Source: Mesorhizobium sp. L-8-3 (GTDB lineage Bacteria; Pseudomonadota; Alphaproteobacteria; Rhizobiales; Rhizobiaceae). From it: DNA of 64,000 nucleotides. Of the stretch, positions 18,614-26,324 are shown one piece after another. The notes beneath the pieces are model-generated. The model was not told where the DNA came from. It searched no databases and saw only the letters and a list, made by a program, of their open reading frames with translations. The stretch's first letter is position 1. Each line of letters opens with the position of its first letter. Location of the stretch: the NCBI RefSeq assembly GCF_016756615.1, contig NZ_AP023262.1:4465501-4529500 (forward strand). The letters are read 5' to 3'. The translations under genes and the position numbers were made by a program.

Positions 18614-18667
18614 TGGCGCAATCCTCGGTTGCTCCGTGGCGCAAAGTCTCCCGACGCAATGGCGCAA
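18614..18667. promoter_or_regulatory. three direct repeats of TGGCGCAA with exact 23-bp period
   Basis: The octamer TGGCGCAA occurs at 18614-18621, 18637-18644 and 18660-18667, each copy 23 bp from the last, or about two helical turns, so a regulator would meet all three on nearly the same DNA face. The array lies in the 299-bp divergent region, 128-181 bp upstream of the amine oxidase start and 119-172 bp upstream of the L,D-transpeptidase start. No regulator gene is adjacent. The spacing makes a chance origin unlikely. Confidence 0.6.
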
Positions 18668-18785
18668 CTTCCGGGCGGTTCAATCGTTATTGTTGCGTAT
18701 TCGCCACAGAATATTTACCCCGTGTAGAGATTTTTGCCGCTTCTTCCGAAATGGACGAAAAGCTTGGGAAGAAAGGTTCATTTGA

Positions 18786-19211
18786 ATGTACAAGATACTA
18801 TTCATGGCGGCTGCTCTGGCCTTTTCTGGAATTTCGACGGAAGCCTACTCGGCGGGTCTCGTCGCCAGGATCAATGTTTCGACACAGACCATGACCGTCA
18901 CGAAACATGGCCGCATCATCCATACCTGGCGCGTTTCGACGGCTCGCAAGGGGTATGTCACGCCGCGCGGCACCTGGCGGCCGACCCGGCTCCACAAGAT
19001 GTGGCGCTCGCGCAAATACGACAATTCGCCGATGCCCTATTCGGTGTTCTACCATGGCGGCTATGCCATCCACGGGACCAATGCCGTGTCGCGGCTCGGA
19101 TCGCCCGCCTCGCATGGCTGCGTCAGGCTCGACACGCAGAACGCGGCGCGCTTCTACGCGCTGGTCAAGGAGTTCGGGCCGGGCAACACACGCATCATCG
19201 TGTCGAACTGA
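18786..19211 (+). CDS. L,D-transpeptidase (YkuD domain)
   Basis: A 141-residue exported protein with a signal peptide (MYKILFMAAALAFSGISTEAYS) directly followed by a minimal YkuD catalytic domain. Active-site residues are the His of YAIHGTNAVSRLG and the Cys of SPASHGCVRLDTQNA, the SHGCxR signature. The domain VARINVSTQTMTVTKHGR at the N-terminus is the first strand pair. It would cross-link peptidoglycan through L,D bonds or attach proteins to it in the periplasm; rhizobia carry many paralogues. It has no extra peptidoglycan-binding domain. It is transcribed divergently from the amine oxidase operon. Confidence 0.9.
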   Translation: MYKILFMAAALAFSGISTEAYSAGLVARINVSTQTMTVTKHGRIIHTWRVSTARKGYVTPRGTWRPTRLHKMWRSRKYDNSPMPYSVFYHGGYAIHGTNAVSRLGSPASHGCVRLDTQNAARFYALVKEFGPGNTRIIVSN

Positions 19212-19348
19212 CGATCTCCGCGCAAGGGTGCCGGCCGGCCGCCGGCGCTCATGTCGACACGTTGGGGTGCAGCGGCGTGGATTGACGCCTTCGGCCATTT
19301 CCTTTCGCGGGTCCGCTCTGTAGGACTCGGGCGCAGGGAGCATCGCAG

Positions 19349-22195
19349 ATGGATACCGACTCGCGCGTGGCGCTGTCCAAGCCGGTAGGCGACGAAGTGC
19401 GCAAGACCACGTGCTACATGTGTGCATGCCGTTGCGGCATCGACGTCCACATCAAGGACGGCAAGATCCGCTACATCGAAGGCAATCGCGATCACCCCGT
19501 GAACCGCGGCGTGCTCTGTGCCAAGGGTTCCGCCGGCATCATGCAGCATTACGCGCCCGCGCGGCTGCGCGCGCCGCTGCTGCGGACCGGCCCGCGCGGC
19601 TCGGGCACGTTCAGGGAGATCTCCTGGGAAGAGGCGCTGTCGCTCGCCACGACCTGGTTGGGCGAGGTGCGCCAGTCCGACCCGAAGAAGCTCGCCTTCT
19701 TCACGGGGCGCGACCAGTCGCAGTCGCTGACGGGCTTCTGGGCGCAGCAGTTCGGTACCCCCAACTATGCCGCTCATGGCGGCTTCTGCTCGGTCAATAT
19801 GGCGGCAGCCGGCATCATGACCATCGGCGGAGCCTTCTGGGAATTCGGCGCGCCCGATTGGGACCGGACCCGCCTCTTCGTGCTGTTCGGCGTCGCGGAG
19901 GATCATGATTCCAACCCGATCAAGATCGGCATCTCGAAGCTCAAGCAGCGCGGCGCGCGTTTCGTCTCGGTCAATCCGGTGCGCACCGGCTACTCCGCCG
20001 TGGCCGACAACTGGATCGGAATCCGGCCTGGAACCGACGGGCTGTTGATCCTGGCGCTCGTCCATGAGCTCCTTCGGGCACGCAGGATCGATGTCGACTA
20101 TCTCGTCCGCTATTCGAACGCGCCCTGGCTGGTCATCGACGCACCCGATACGGCCGAGCACGGGCTGTTCGCGCGCGACACCGAGGGCAGGGCGCTGGTC
20201 TACGAGACCGTGACGGAAAGGATCGTCCCGCATGGCACCAAAGGGGCGCATTCCGCCCTGTCGGGACGCTACCAGCTCGAGGATGGCCGTTTCGCGGCGC
20301 CATCGTTCCAGTTGCTCGCCGAGAAGTATCTCGATCCCAGATATGCGCCGGAGGCCGTCGCGGCCGAGACGGGCGTCGCGGCCGAGACCATTCGCGGACT
20401 GGCCGCCGAGATCGCGCGCGTGGCCTTCGAGGAGACGATCACCGTCGACCAGTCGTGGACCGACGTGCACGGCGTCCATCACGAAACCTTCGTGGGCCGT
20501 CCGGTCTCCTTCCACGCCATGCGCGGCATCTCGGCGCATTCGAATGGGTTCCAGACGGCACGCGCGCTTCACATGCTGCAGGTGTTGATCGGCGCCGTCG
20601 ACTGTCCCGGCGGGTTCCGTTTCGAGCCGCCTTATCCGAAGCCCCTCGAGGCCCATCCGACGCCGCATGGCAAGGCCGAGCATTTCGGCTCGAACAAGCC
20701 GCTGTCGGGGCCGCATCTCGGCTTTCCACGCGGGCCGGAAGACCTGCTCGTCGACGCCGAGGGCAAGCCGACCCGCATCGACAAGGCCTTTTCCTGGGAT
20801 GCGCCGGTCTCGGCCCATGGCCTCATGCATATGGTCATCGCCAACGCCCATGCCGGCGATCCCTATCCGGTGGACGTGCTGTTCCTCTACATGGCCAACA
20901 TGGCCTGGAACTCGTCGATGAACACGGCGGGCGTGATCCGGATGCTGGAGGACAAGGATCCTGAGACGGACGAATATCGCATCCCGAGGATCATCTATTC
21001 CGACGCCTATGCCTCGGAGATGGTCGCCTATGCCGACCTCGTCCTGCCCGACACGACCTATCTGGAGCGGCACGACTGCATCTCGCTGCTCGACCGGCCG
21101 ATCTCGGAGCCCGATGCCGTGCAGGATGCGATCCGCTGGCCGGTCGTCGAGCCCGATCGCGACGTTCGCGGTTTCCAGACGGTGCTGCTCGATCTCGGCG
21201 CACGGCTGAGACTGCCGGGCTTCGTCGACAGCAGGGGCAAGGCGATCTATGCCGACTATGCCGATTATATCGTCCGCCACGAGCGGCGCCCCGGCATCGG
21301 TCCGCTGGCGGGGTTCCGGGGCGTCAAGGGCGACCGTGCGGGGCGCGGGGCGGCCAATCCGGACCAGTTGAAGCGCTACATCGAGAATGGGTCGTTCTTC
21401 TCCGTGCATATCCCGCTCGAGGCGCAGTTCTTCAAGCACGCCAACCAGGCGTACCAGGACTTCGCCGTCAGCATGGGCTTCTTCGACAAGCCGCAGCCCG
21501 TAACCTTCCAGCTCTATTCCGAGACGCTGCAGAAATTCCGCCTGTCCGCCGAAGGGCTTCGCGCGCCCTTGGCGCCGGAGGCATACCGGCAGCGTATCCT
21601 CGGCGCCTTCCATTCGCTCCCCGAATGGTACCGCCCGCTGGAGGAGGCCGCATTGGGCGAGGGGGATTTTCCCTATCACGCGATCACGCAGCGGCCGGCG
21701 GCGATGTATCACTCCTGGGGGTCCATGAACGCCTGGCTGCGCCAGATTCACACCCGCAACGTGCTCTATGTGCCCGGAGCGATCTGCGAGGCGCATGGCC
21801 TGAAGGACGGAGACTGGGCCTGGGTGATCTCGCATCACGGGCGCATCAAGGTCGAGATCGCGCGCAGCGACGCGATCAATCGCGACACGATGTGGACCTG
21901 GAATGCGATCGGCAAGCGCTCGGGCGCCTGGGCTCTGGACCGCGACGTGCCGGAAGCGCGCAAGGGCTTCCTGGTGAACCATCTCATCCATGAGCTGTTG
22001 CCGCCGAAAGGCGACGGCCAGCGCTGGTCGAATTCCGACCCGGTCACCGGTCAGGCGGCCTGGTACGACCTGCGCGTGCGGATCGAGAAGGCCGAGCCGG
22101 CCGAAATAAGCGAGCCGCATCTGCCCGAACTGTCGGAGCCTGATCTCGGAAACCGGCCGAACGAATTGCGCTACGGGCAGGAGTGGGCCGAATGA
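19349..22195 (+). CDS. soeA: molybdopterin oxidoreductase, SoeA-like catalytic subunit
   Basis: A 948-residue DMSO-reductase-family protein. An N-terminal [4Fe-4S] site is formed by C22, C25, C29 and C57 (CYMCACRC then GVLCAKG). C147 in AAHGGFCSVN is the likely Mo ligand, as in polysulfide/thiosulfate reductase-type enzymes. The molydopterin-binding C-terminal domain (SMNAWLRQIHTRNVLYVP onward) is present. No Tat signal precedes the Fe-S motif, so the subunit should be cytoplasmic, as for SoeABC sulfite dehydrogenase, which oxidises sulfite to sulfate and reduces quinone. Gene order with a ferredoxin subunit and a DmsC/NrfD-type anchor also fits SoeABC. The electron donor is inferred, not proven. 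Confidence 0.75.
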   Translation: MDTDSRVALSKPVGDEVRKTTCYMCACRCGIDVHIKDGKIRYIEGNRDHPVNRGVLCAKGSAGIMQHYAPARLRAPLLRTGPRGSGTFREISWEEALSLATTWLGEVRQSDPKKLAFFTGRDQSQSLTGFWAQQFGTPNYAAHGGFCSVNMAAAGIMTIGGAFWEFGAPDWDRTRLFVLFGVAEDHDSNPIKIGISKLKQRGARFVSVNPVRTGYSAVADNWIGIRPGTDGLLILALVHELLRARRIDVDYLVRYSNAPWLVIDAPDTAEHGLFARDTEGRALVYETVTERIVPHGTKGAHSALSGRYQLEDGRFAAPSFQLLAEKYLDPRYAPEAVAAETGVAAETIRGLAAEIARVAFEETITVDQSWTDVHGVHHETFVGRPVSFHAMRGISAHSNGFQTARALHMLQVLIGAVDCPGGFRFEPPYPKPLEAHPTPHGKAEHFGSNKPLSGPHLGFPRGPEDLLVDAEGKPTRIDKAFSWDAPVSAHGLMHMVIANAHAGDPYPVDVLFLYMANMAWNSSMNTAGVIRMLEDKDPETDEYRIPRIIYSDAYASEMVAYADLVLPDTTYLERHDCISLLDRPISEPDAVQDAIRWPVVEPDRDVRGFQTVLLDLGARLRLPGFVDSRGKAIYADYADYIVRHERRPGIGPLAGFRGVKGDRAGRGAANPDQLKRYIENGSFFSVHIPLEAQFFKHANQAYQDFAVSMGFFDKPQPVTFQLYSETLQKFRLSAEGLRAPLAPEAYRQRILGAFHSLPEWYRPLEEAALGEGDFPYHAITQRPAAMYHSWGSMNAWLRQIHTRNVLYVPGAICEAHGLKDGDWAWVISHHGRIKVEIARSDAINRDTMWTWNAIGKRSGAWALDRDVPEARKGFLVNHLIHELLPPKGDGQRWSNSDPVTGQAAWYDLRVRIEKAEPAEISEPHLPELSEPDLGNRPNELRYGQEWAE

Positions 22196-22959
22196 CCAGC
22201 CTGCCGGCCGCGCGATCGCCGAGGAAGCTCGGGCTGGTCATCGACCTCGACGTCTGCGTCGGCTGCCATGCCTGCGTCGTGTCCTGCAAGGAGTGGAACA
22301 CCGGTGGCTATGGCAGCGCGCTATCCGACCAGCATCCTTACGGCGCCGATGTCTCGGGCGCCTGGCTCAATCGGGTCCATAGTTTCGAAGTGGTGCCCGA
22401 AGGCGGCGAGATCGTTGGAGAAGCGGGGCAGGCCCGCATCGTGCATTTCCCCAAATCCTGCCTTCATTGCGAAGACGCGCCCTGCGTGACCGTGTGCCCG
22501 ACGGGCGCGTCCTATAAACGCGATGCCGACGGCATCGTGCTGGTGGACGAGGACAAGTGCATCGGCTGCGGGCTCTGCGCCTGGGCCTGCCCCTATGGCG
22601 CCCGCGAGATGGACGTCGCCGCCGGCGTGATGAAAAAATGCACGCTCTGCATCGACCGGATCTACAACGAGACGCTGGCGGAGGTGGACCGGATTCCTTC
22701 CTGCGTTCGTACATGTCCGGCCAATGCCCGCCATTTCGGCGATCTCGGTGACCCTGCCTCGGCCGTCTCCGTCATGGTCAGCGAGCGCGGCGGCATGGAT
22801 CTGATGCCGGAGCAGGGAACGAGACCGGTCAACAAGTACCTTCCGCCGCGGCCACGCAAGCCACTCGCCGCCAGCGCCTCCTCGCTGCCGCTCGCCGAAA
22901 ACACGGAAGGCGCAAAGGGCTTCTTCGCATGGCTCGACGGCATGCTGGACCGGATTTGA
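22192..22959 (+). CDS. soeB: 4Fe-4S ferredoxin-type electron-transfer subunit, SoeB-like
   Basis: A 255-residue iron-sulfur subunit of the DmsB/PsrB/SoeB type that carries electrons from the molybdenum subunit to the membrane anchor. Four cysteine clusters are visible: CVGCHACVVSC near residue 22, CLHCEDAPCVTVCP in the middle, CIGCGLCAWACP, and the split CTLC...CVRTCP. Together these supply ligands for four [4Fe-4S] clusters. ATG 22192 overlaps the SoeA stop by 4 nt (ATGA), which decides the start. A 244-bp gap filled by an inverted-repeat element separates it from the anchor gene. Confidence 0.85.
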   Translation: MTSLPAARSPRKLGLVIDLDVCVGCHACVVSCKEWNTGGYGSALSDQHPYGADVSGAWLNRVHSFEVVPEGGEIVGEAGQARIVHFPKSCLHCEDAPCVTVCPTGASYKRDADGIVLVDEDKCIGCGLCAWACPYGAREMDVAAGVMKKCTLCIDRIYNETLAEVDRIPSCVRTCPANARHFGDLGDPASAVSVMVSERGGMDLMPEQGTRPVNKYLPPRPRKPLAASASSLPLAENTEGAKGFFAWLDGMLDRI

Positions 22960-22994
22960 TGGCGATCATGCATTTCAGTACGGCGCTCTATGTT

Positions 22995-23150
22995 GCCCCC
23001 CTCTGTCCTGCCGGACATCTCCCCCACAAGGGGGGAGATTGGCCGGCCGCCCGGCTTTCGCCAATCTGCAACGTTCCTGGATGGGCGAGAGGCCGGAGAC
23101 AGCCGATCTCCCCCCTTGTGGGGGAGATGTCCGGCAGGACAGAGGGGGGC
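22995..23150. repeat. long inverted-repeat element, family B copy 1, inside the soe operon
   Basis: Arms of about 45 bp (22995-23039 and 23105-23150) are nearly perfect reverse complements, starting CCCCCTCTGTCCTGCCGG and each holding an inner palindrome around CTCCCCC-ACAA-GGGGGGAG. The spacer includes GGCTTTCGCCAATCTGCA. The same organisation recurs at 60961-61116 with compensating changes (CCTGCCGGACAT versus CCTGCCGGCCAT; ACAA versus TCAA). It lies between soeB and soeC, so it must be transcribed. Confidence 0.88.
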
Positions 23151-23203
23151 GCGAAGGAACGCGACGCCAGCCGGCATTCTTTCCTCTCGTCAGCCGGTTA
23201 GCC

Positions 23204-24121
23204 ATGCATCCCGCACCCTCCATCATCGTCTTCACCACGTTTTCAGGCCTCGGCTACGGGCTGGCGGCAGTGCTCGGGCTCGGCCTGCTCGACCCGGCCG
23301 CGACCTCGACGGGCATTGCCCATATCCTTGCGCTTCTGCTGATCGCCGCGGGGCTTTCGTCGTCGACACTGCATCTCGGAAATCCGCAGCGCGCCTGGCG
23401 GGCCTTCTCGCAATGGCGGTCGAGCTGGCTGTCACGCGAAGGGGTGATGTCGATCCTGACCTTCGTGCCGCTGGTATGGTCGGCCTGGGCGTCGGTGTTC
23501 GAGGGACGCTACTTCTGGTTCCATGGCCTGCTGGGCTCGCTGCTGTCGGCGGGCACGGTCTACTGCACGGCCATGATCTATGCCTCGCTGAAGTCGGTCG
23601 ATGCCTGGCACACGCCCCTGACGCCGGCGTGTTATCTGCTGTTCGCCGCGGCCGGAGGGGCAATGCTGGCCGGTGTCTTCGCGGTAGCAGGCGGATCGAT
23701 GGCCGTGCCGATGCTTGCGGCCGCGCTGGTTCTCCTCGTTGCGGCCTGGGTCGCCAAGATCCTATGGTGGCGGCGCCTCGATGGGCTGACGCCGTTGTCG
23801 ACGCCGGAAAGCGCGACCGGGCTGGGCTTCATCGGCCGCGTGCATCTGTTCGAGCGGCCGCATGTCAACGAGAACTACCTGACGCGCGAGATGGGTTTTC
23901 GCGTCGCCCGCAAACATGCCGCCAAGCTGCGGCGCCTCGCGCTTGCACTCGGCGGGTTCGCGCCGGCGTTGTTTCTTATCCTGGGGATTGTGACGGGAGG
24001 GGGCGTCGCCATTGCGCTCTCCAGTGCCGCCGCGATCTCCTTTCTCGCCGGGGTGCTTGTCGAACGTTGGCTGTTCTTCGCAAGCGCTCGCCACGCCGTG
24101 ATGAACTACTACGGCGGCTGA
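23204..24121 (+). CDS. soeC: DmsC-type membrane anchor subunit, SoeC-like
   Basis: A 305-residue integral membrane protein with about eight hydrophobic helices, beginning MHPAPSIIVFTTFSGLGYGLA. LHLGNPQRAWRAFSQWRSSWLSREG is the conserved DmsC loop, where the His/Arg-rich segment lies near the quinone site. It would anchor the SoeAB subunits and pass electrons to the quinone pool. ATG 23204 was chosen because family members begin at this point; the frame is open further upstream through the inverted repeat but that stretch is repeat-derived. The C-terminal segment LFFASARHAVMNYYGG ends the protein as in other DmsC proteins. Confidence 0.85.
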   Translation: MHPAPSIIVFTTFSGLGYGLAAVLGLGLLDPAATSTGIAHILALLLIAAGLSSSTLHLGNPQRAWRAFSQWRSSWLSREGVMSILTFVPLVWSAWASVFEGRYFWFHGLLGSLLSAGTVYCTAMIYASLKSVDAWHTPLTPACYLLFAAAGGAMLAGVFAVAGGSMAVPMLAAALVLLVAAWVAKILWWRRLDGLTPLSTPESATGLGFIGRVHLFERPHVNENYLTREMGFRVARKHAAKLRRLALALGGFAPALFLILGIVTGGGVAIALSSAAAISFLAGVLVERWLFFASARHAVMNYYGG

Positions 24122-24130
24122 GCGCTGCAT

Positions 24131-24172
24131 GCTCGTCTTTTTCCCGAAACCGCCGCACGCTGTCGGGCGAGC
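24131..24172. terminator. hairpin of the CCGAAACCG repeat type between converging genes
   Basis: GCTCG at 24131-24135 pairs with CGAGC at 24168-24172 around TTTTTCCCGAAACCG and a TGTCGGG segment. It sits between the 3' ends of soeC and the lipid A acyltransferase gene and resembles copies at 26275-26324 and 54279-54324, so it is a repeat that may serve as a bidirectional terminator. Confidence 0.5.
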
Positions 24173-24176
24173 TCCT

Positions 24177-25130
24177 TCAGGCTGATCGCGGGGCCGGCCT
24201 GCGCTTCGGGCCGGCCATGTTCCAACGCTTGTGGAACCACATCCACTGGCCGGGGTTCTCGCGGACCCAGCTCTCCACCACGTCGTTGAGGAGCTGCGTG
24301 GTCCGGCTTACGTCCACCTGACCCGTCTCGTCGCGCGGCAGATCGAGCTTTTCGTCGAGCACGAGGCGGAAGCGGTTGCCGGGTAGCCGCATGCAATGGG
24401 CCGGGTAGACGTCGCAATCGAACTGGCGGGCGAGCTTGGGCACCAGCGGGCTGGTCTCGCATTTGCGGCCGAAGAAGGTGGTGGGCACACCATGCGCGAA
24501 TTTCTGGTCGACGAGGACGCCGACATTGCCGCCGGCATCCAGGATACGGGCCAGAGCGAGCGCGGCGCCGGCGCGGGAGGCGAGCAGGTCGCCCATCGCC
24601 GACTTGCGCGTCTCCGAAACATAGTCGGCGATGAAGGGGTTGTTGGGCGCCCGGAACATCGCGGTCACCTTCAGGCCGAAGGTGGCCGCCGCCACAGGCA
24701 ACAACTCGAAATTCCCGATATGGCCGGTGAAGATGATATGCGGCCTGTTCTCCGCCGCGATGCGCTCGAAGATCTCGATGCCCGAAACCTCGATCCGGCC
24801 GGGCGGTTCCTTGAATGGCACGAAGTCGAAAAGCTGCTCGATGAAGATATATTCGGCCGCGAGCCGCGCCATGTTGCCCCACATGTCGGAGGCGATCTGC
24901 TGGATCTCTTCCTCGCTCTTTTCGGGGTAGGCCTGCCGCAGATTGTTGAGCGCGACGCGATGGCGGCCGAACCACGGGCCGACCCGGCGCGCGAAGCGGT
25001 CGGCGAAGTTGAGCGCCTTGTCCGCGGGCAACCGCTTCAATACGGCCAGACCGAAACGGGCGAACTGGGCGACCATCCAGTGATTGAGCAATCTCAACCG
25101 CTGAAGGATGCGGATCGTCAGGGGCCTCAT
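24177..25130 (-). CDS. lpxXL: lipid A very-long-chain acyltransferase (LpxL/HtrB family)
   Basis: A 317-residue inner-membrane acyltransferase with an N-terminal hydrophobic/basic segment and the catalytic H-x4-E/D motif at H137-IGNF-E142. Further blocks are VTAMFRAPNNPFIADYV, GNVGVLVDQKFAHGVPTTFFGRKC and ENPGQWMWFHKRW, all conserved in LpxL/HtrB proteins. Its place as last gene behind acpXL, two ketosynthases and a dehydrogenase identifies it as LpxXL, which transfers a 27-hydroxyoctacosanoate-type chain from AcpXL to lipid A in rhizobia. It starts 12 bp after the dehydrogenase gene ends, so both are cotranscribed. Confidence 0.9.
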   Translation of the reverse strand: MRPLTIRILQRLRLLNHWMVAQFARFGLAVLKRLPADKALNFADRFARRVGPWFGRHRVALNNLRQAYPEKSEEEIQQIASDMWGNMARLAAEYIFIEQLFDFVPFKEPPGRIEVSGIEIFERIAAENRPHIIFTGHIGNFELLPVAAATFGLKVTAMFRAPNNPFIADYVSETRKSAMGDLLASRAGAALALARILDAGGNVGVLVDQKFAHGVPTTFFGRKCETSPLVPKLARQFDCDVYPAHCMRLPGNRFRLVLDEKLDLPRDETGQVDVSRTTQLLNDVVESWVRENPGQWMWFHKRWNMAGPKRRPAPRSA

Positions 25131-25142
25131 CTAGTCGTTATC

Positions 25143-26171
25143 TCAGGCGACGCGAAGGATGATCTTGCCGAAGACGTCGCGGCCTTCCATGCGTTTCAGC
25201 GCCGCGTCGATGGAATCGAAATCCACCTCGGTGTCGATGACCGGCCGCACCAGCCCGGTCGCCATCTTCTGCATGGCGTTCGCCATGTTCTCCATGCGGC
25301 AGCCGAACGAGCCGAGGAGCTTGAGCTGCTGCTGGAAGAGCTGCATCAGATTGATCGACGTCGACACGCCAGACGTCGAGCCGCAGGTCACCAGCCGTCC
25401 GCCGCGCTTCAGCGACAGCATGGAACCTGCCCAGGTATCCGCGCCGACATGCTCGAACACCACATCGACGCCCTTCTTGCGGGTGAGCTTGCGCACGACG
25501 CCTTCGAACCGGTCCTCGCGATAGTTGATCACATGGTCGGCGCCCAGCGCCTGGGCCTTGGCGATCTTGTCGTTTGAGCCGACCGTGGTGATGACCGTGC
25601 AGCCCATGCGCTTGGCGAGCTGGATGGCGGCCGTGCCTATGCCGGAGCCGCCGGCATGAACAAGCACAGTTTCTCCGGGTTCGAGATGGGCATTGTCGAA
25701 CAGCATGTGCTCGACCGTGCCGAAGGTCACCGGCGCGACTGCAGCGCCGATCGCGTCGACCCCGGGAGGGGCGGGTACCAGGAGCCGCGCCGGCAGATTG
25801 ATCAGTTCCTGCGCGAAGCCGTCGAGATGGAAGCCGTGAACACCGGCAACATGTTCGCACAGATTGTCGCGACCTTCGCGACAGGCTCGGCAGAGGCCGC
25901 AGGTGCGTGCGCCATAGATCGAGACGAGCTGTCCCGGCAGCAAGTCGGACACGCCCTGGCCGACGGTCTCGACCTCGCCCGAGGCCTCCGCGCCGATCAC
26001 CAGCGGCAGCTTGCGCTTGGCGAAGGCCATGCCCCGCCAGCCCCAGACGTCGATATGGTTGAGCGCCACGGCCTTGATGCGCACCGTGACCTCGCCGAGT
26101 GCGGGCGGAGGCGGGGGGGCTAAGTCCACGGCTTCGAGCCTGCGGTCCTCGATCAACTGCAATGCGCGCAT
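25143..26171 (-). CDS. zinc-type medium-chain dehydrogenase of the very-long-chain fatty acid cluster
   Basis: A 342-residue MDR-family oxidoreductase. It has the alcohol-dehydrogenase-like N-terminal domain (GAEASGEVETVGQGV), a structural zinc lobe with four cysteines (GARTCGLCRACREGRDNLCEH), and an NAD(P) Rossmann domain with VLVHAGGSGIGTAAIQLAKRMG. In rhizobia the equivalent gene lies between fabF1XL and lpxXL; its exact step in making the (omega-1)-hydroxylated very-long-chain acyl group is not settled. ATG 26171 has GGAG about 9 nt upstream. The 152 bp to the upstream ketosynthase contain two hairpins. Confidence 0.85.
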   Translation of the reverse strand: MRALQLIEDRRLEAVDLAPPPPPALGEVTVRIKAVALNHIDVWGWRGMAFAKRKLPLVIGAEASGEVETVGQGVSDLLPGQLVSIYGARTCGLCRACREGRDNLCEHVAGVHGFHLDGFAQELINLPARLLVPAPPGVDAIGAAVAPVTFGTVEHMLFDNAHLEPGETVLVHAGGSGIGTAAIQLAKRMGCTVITTVGSNDKIAKAQALGADHVINYREDRFEGVVRKLTRKKGVDVVFEHVGADTWAGSMLSLKRGGRLVTCGSTSGVSTSINLMQLFQQQLKLLGSFGCRMENMANAMQKMATGLVRPVIDTEVDFDSIDAALKRMEGRDVFGKIILRVA

Positions 26172-26223
26172 GGCGAAGCTCCGGGTCGGATAATACGGCT
26201 ATGTGCGAAGGAATGGTGGCCTA

Positions 26224-26261
26224 GAGCGGCGGACACACCGAGAGGATCGGTGCTGCCGCTC
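26224..26261. repeat. interrupted hairpin inside the lipid A operon
   Basis: GAGCGGC (26224-26230) plus CACCGA pairs with TCGGTG plus GCCGCTC (to 26261), with small internal bulges and a GAGGA loop. It lies between the ketosynthase stop and the dehydrogenase start and may attenuate or process the operon transcript. Confidence 0.5.
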
Positions 26262-26274
26262 CATCTGTTTGTTT

Positions 26275-26324
26275 GAGCATCGGATTTATCCCGAAACCGG
26301 TACCCACTTTCGGGTCCGATGCTC
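26275..26324. repeat. 50-bp palindrome of the CCGAAACCGG repeat family
   Basis: GAGCATCGGA at 26275 is mirrored by TCCGATGCTC ending at 26324, around CCCGAAACCGG...CCCACTTTCGGG. The right arm reaches the stop codon of the ketosynthase gene. Sequences of this type are very common between genes in Mesorhizobium and relatives. Confidence 0.75.

Noticed and set aside
19154..22120. A 988-codon open frame antisense to the SoeA-like gene
   Set aside because: Long antisense frames are expected in high-GC DNA opposite real genes. The translation is rich in Arg/His/Gly with no domain, while the other strand encodes a complete molybdoenzyme with Fe-S motif.
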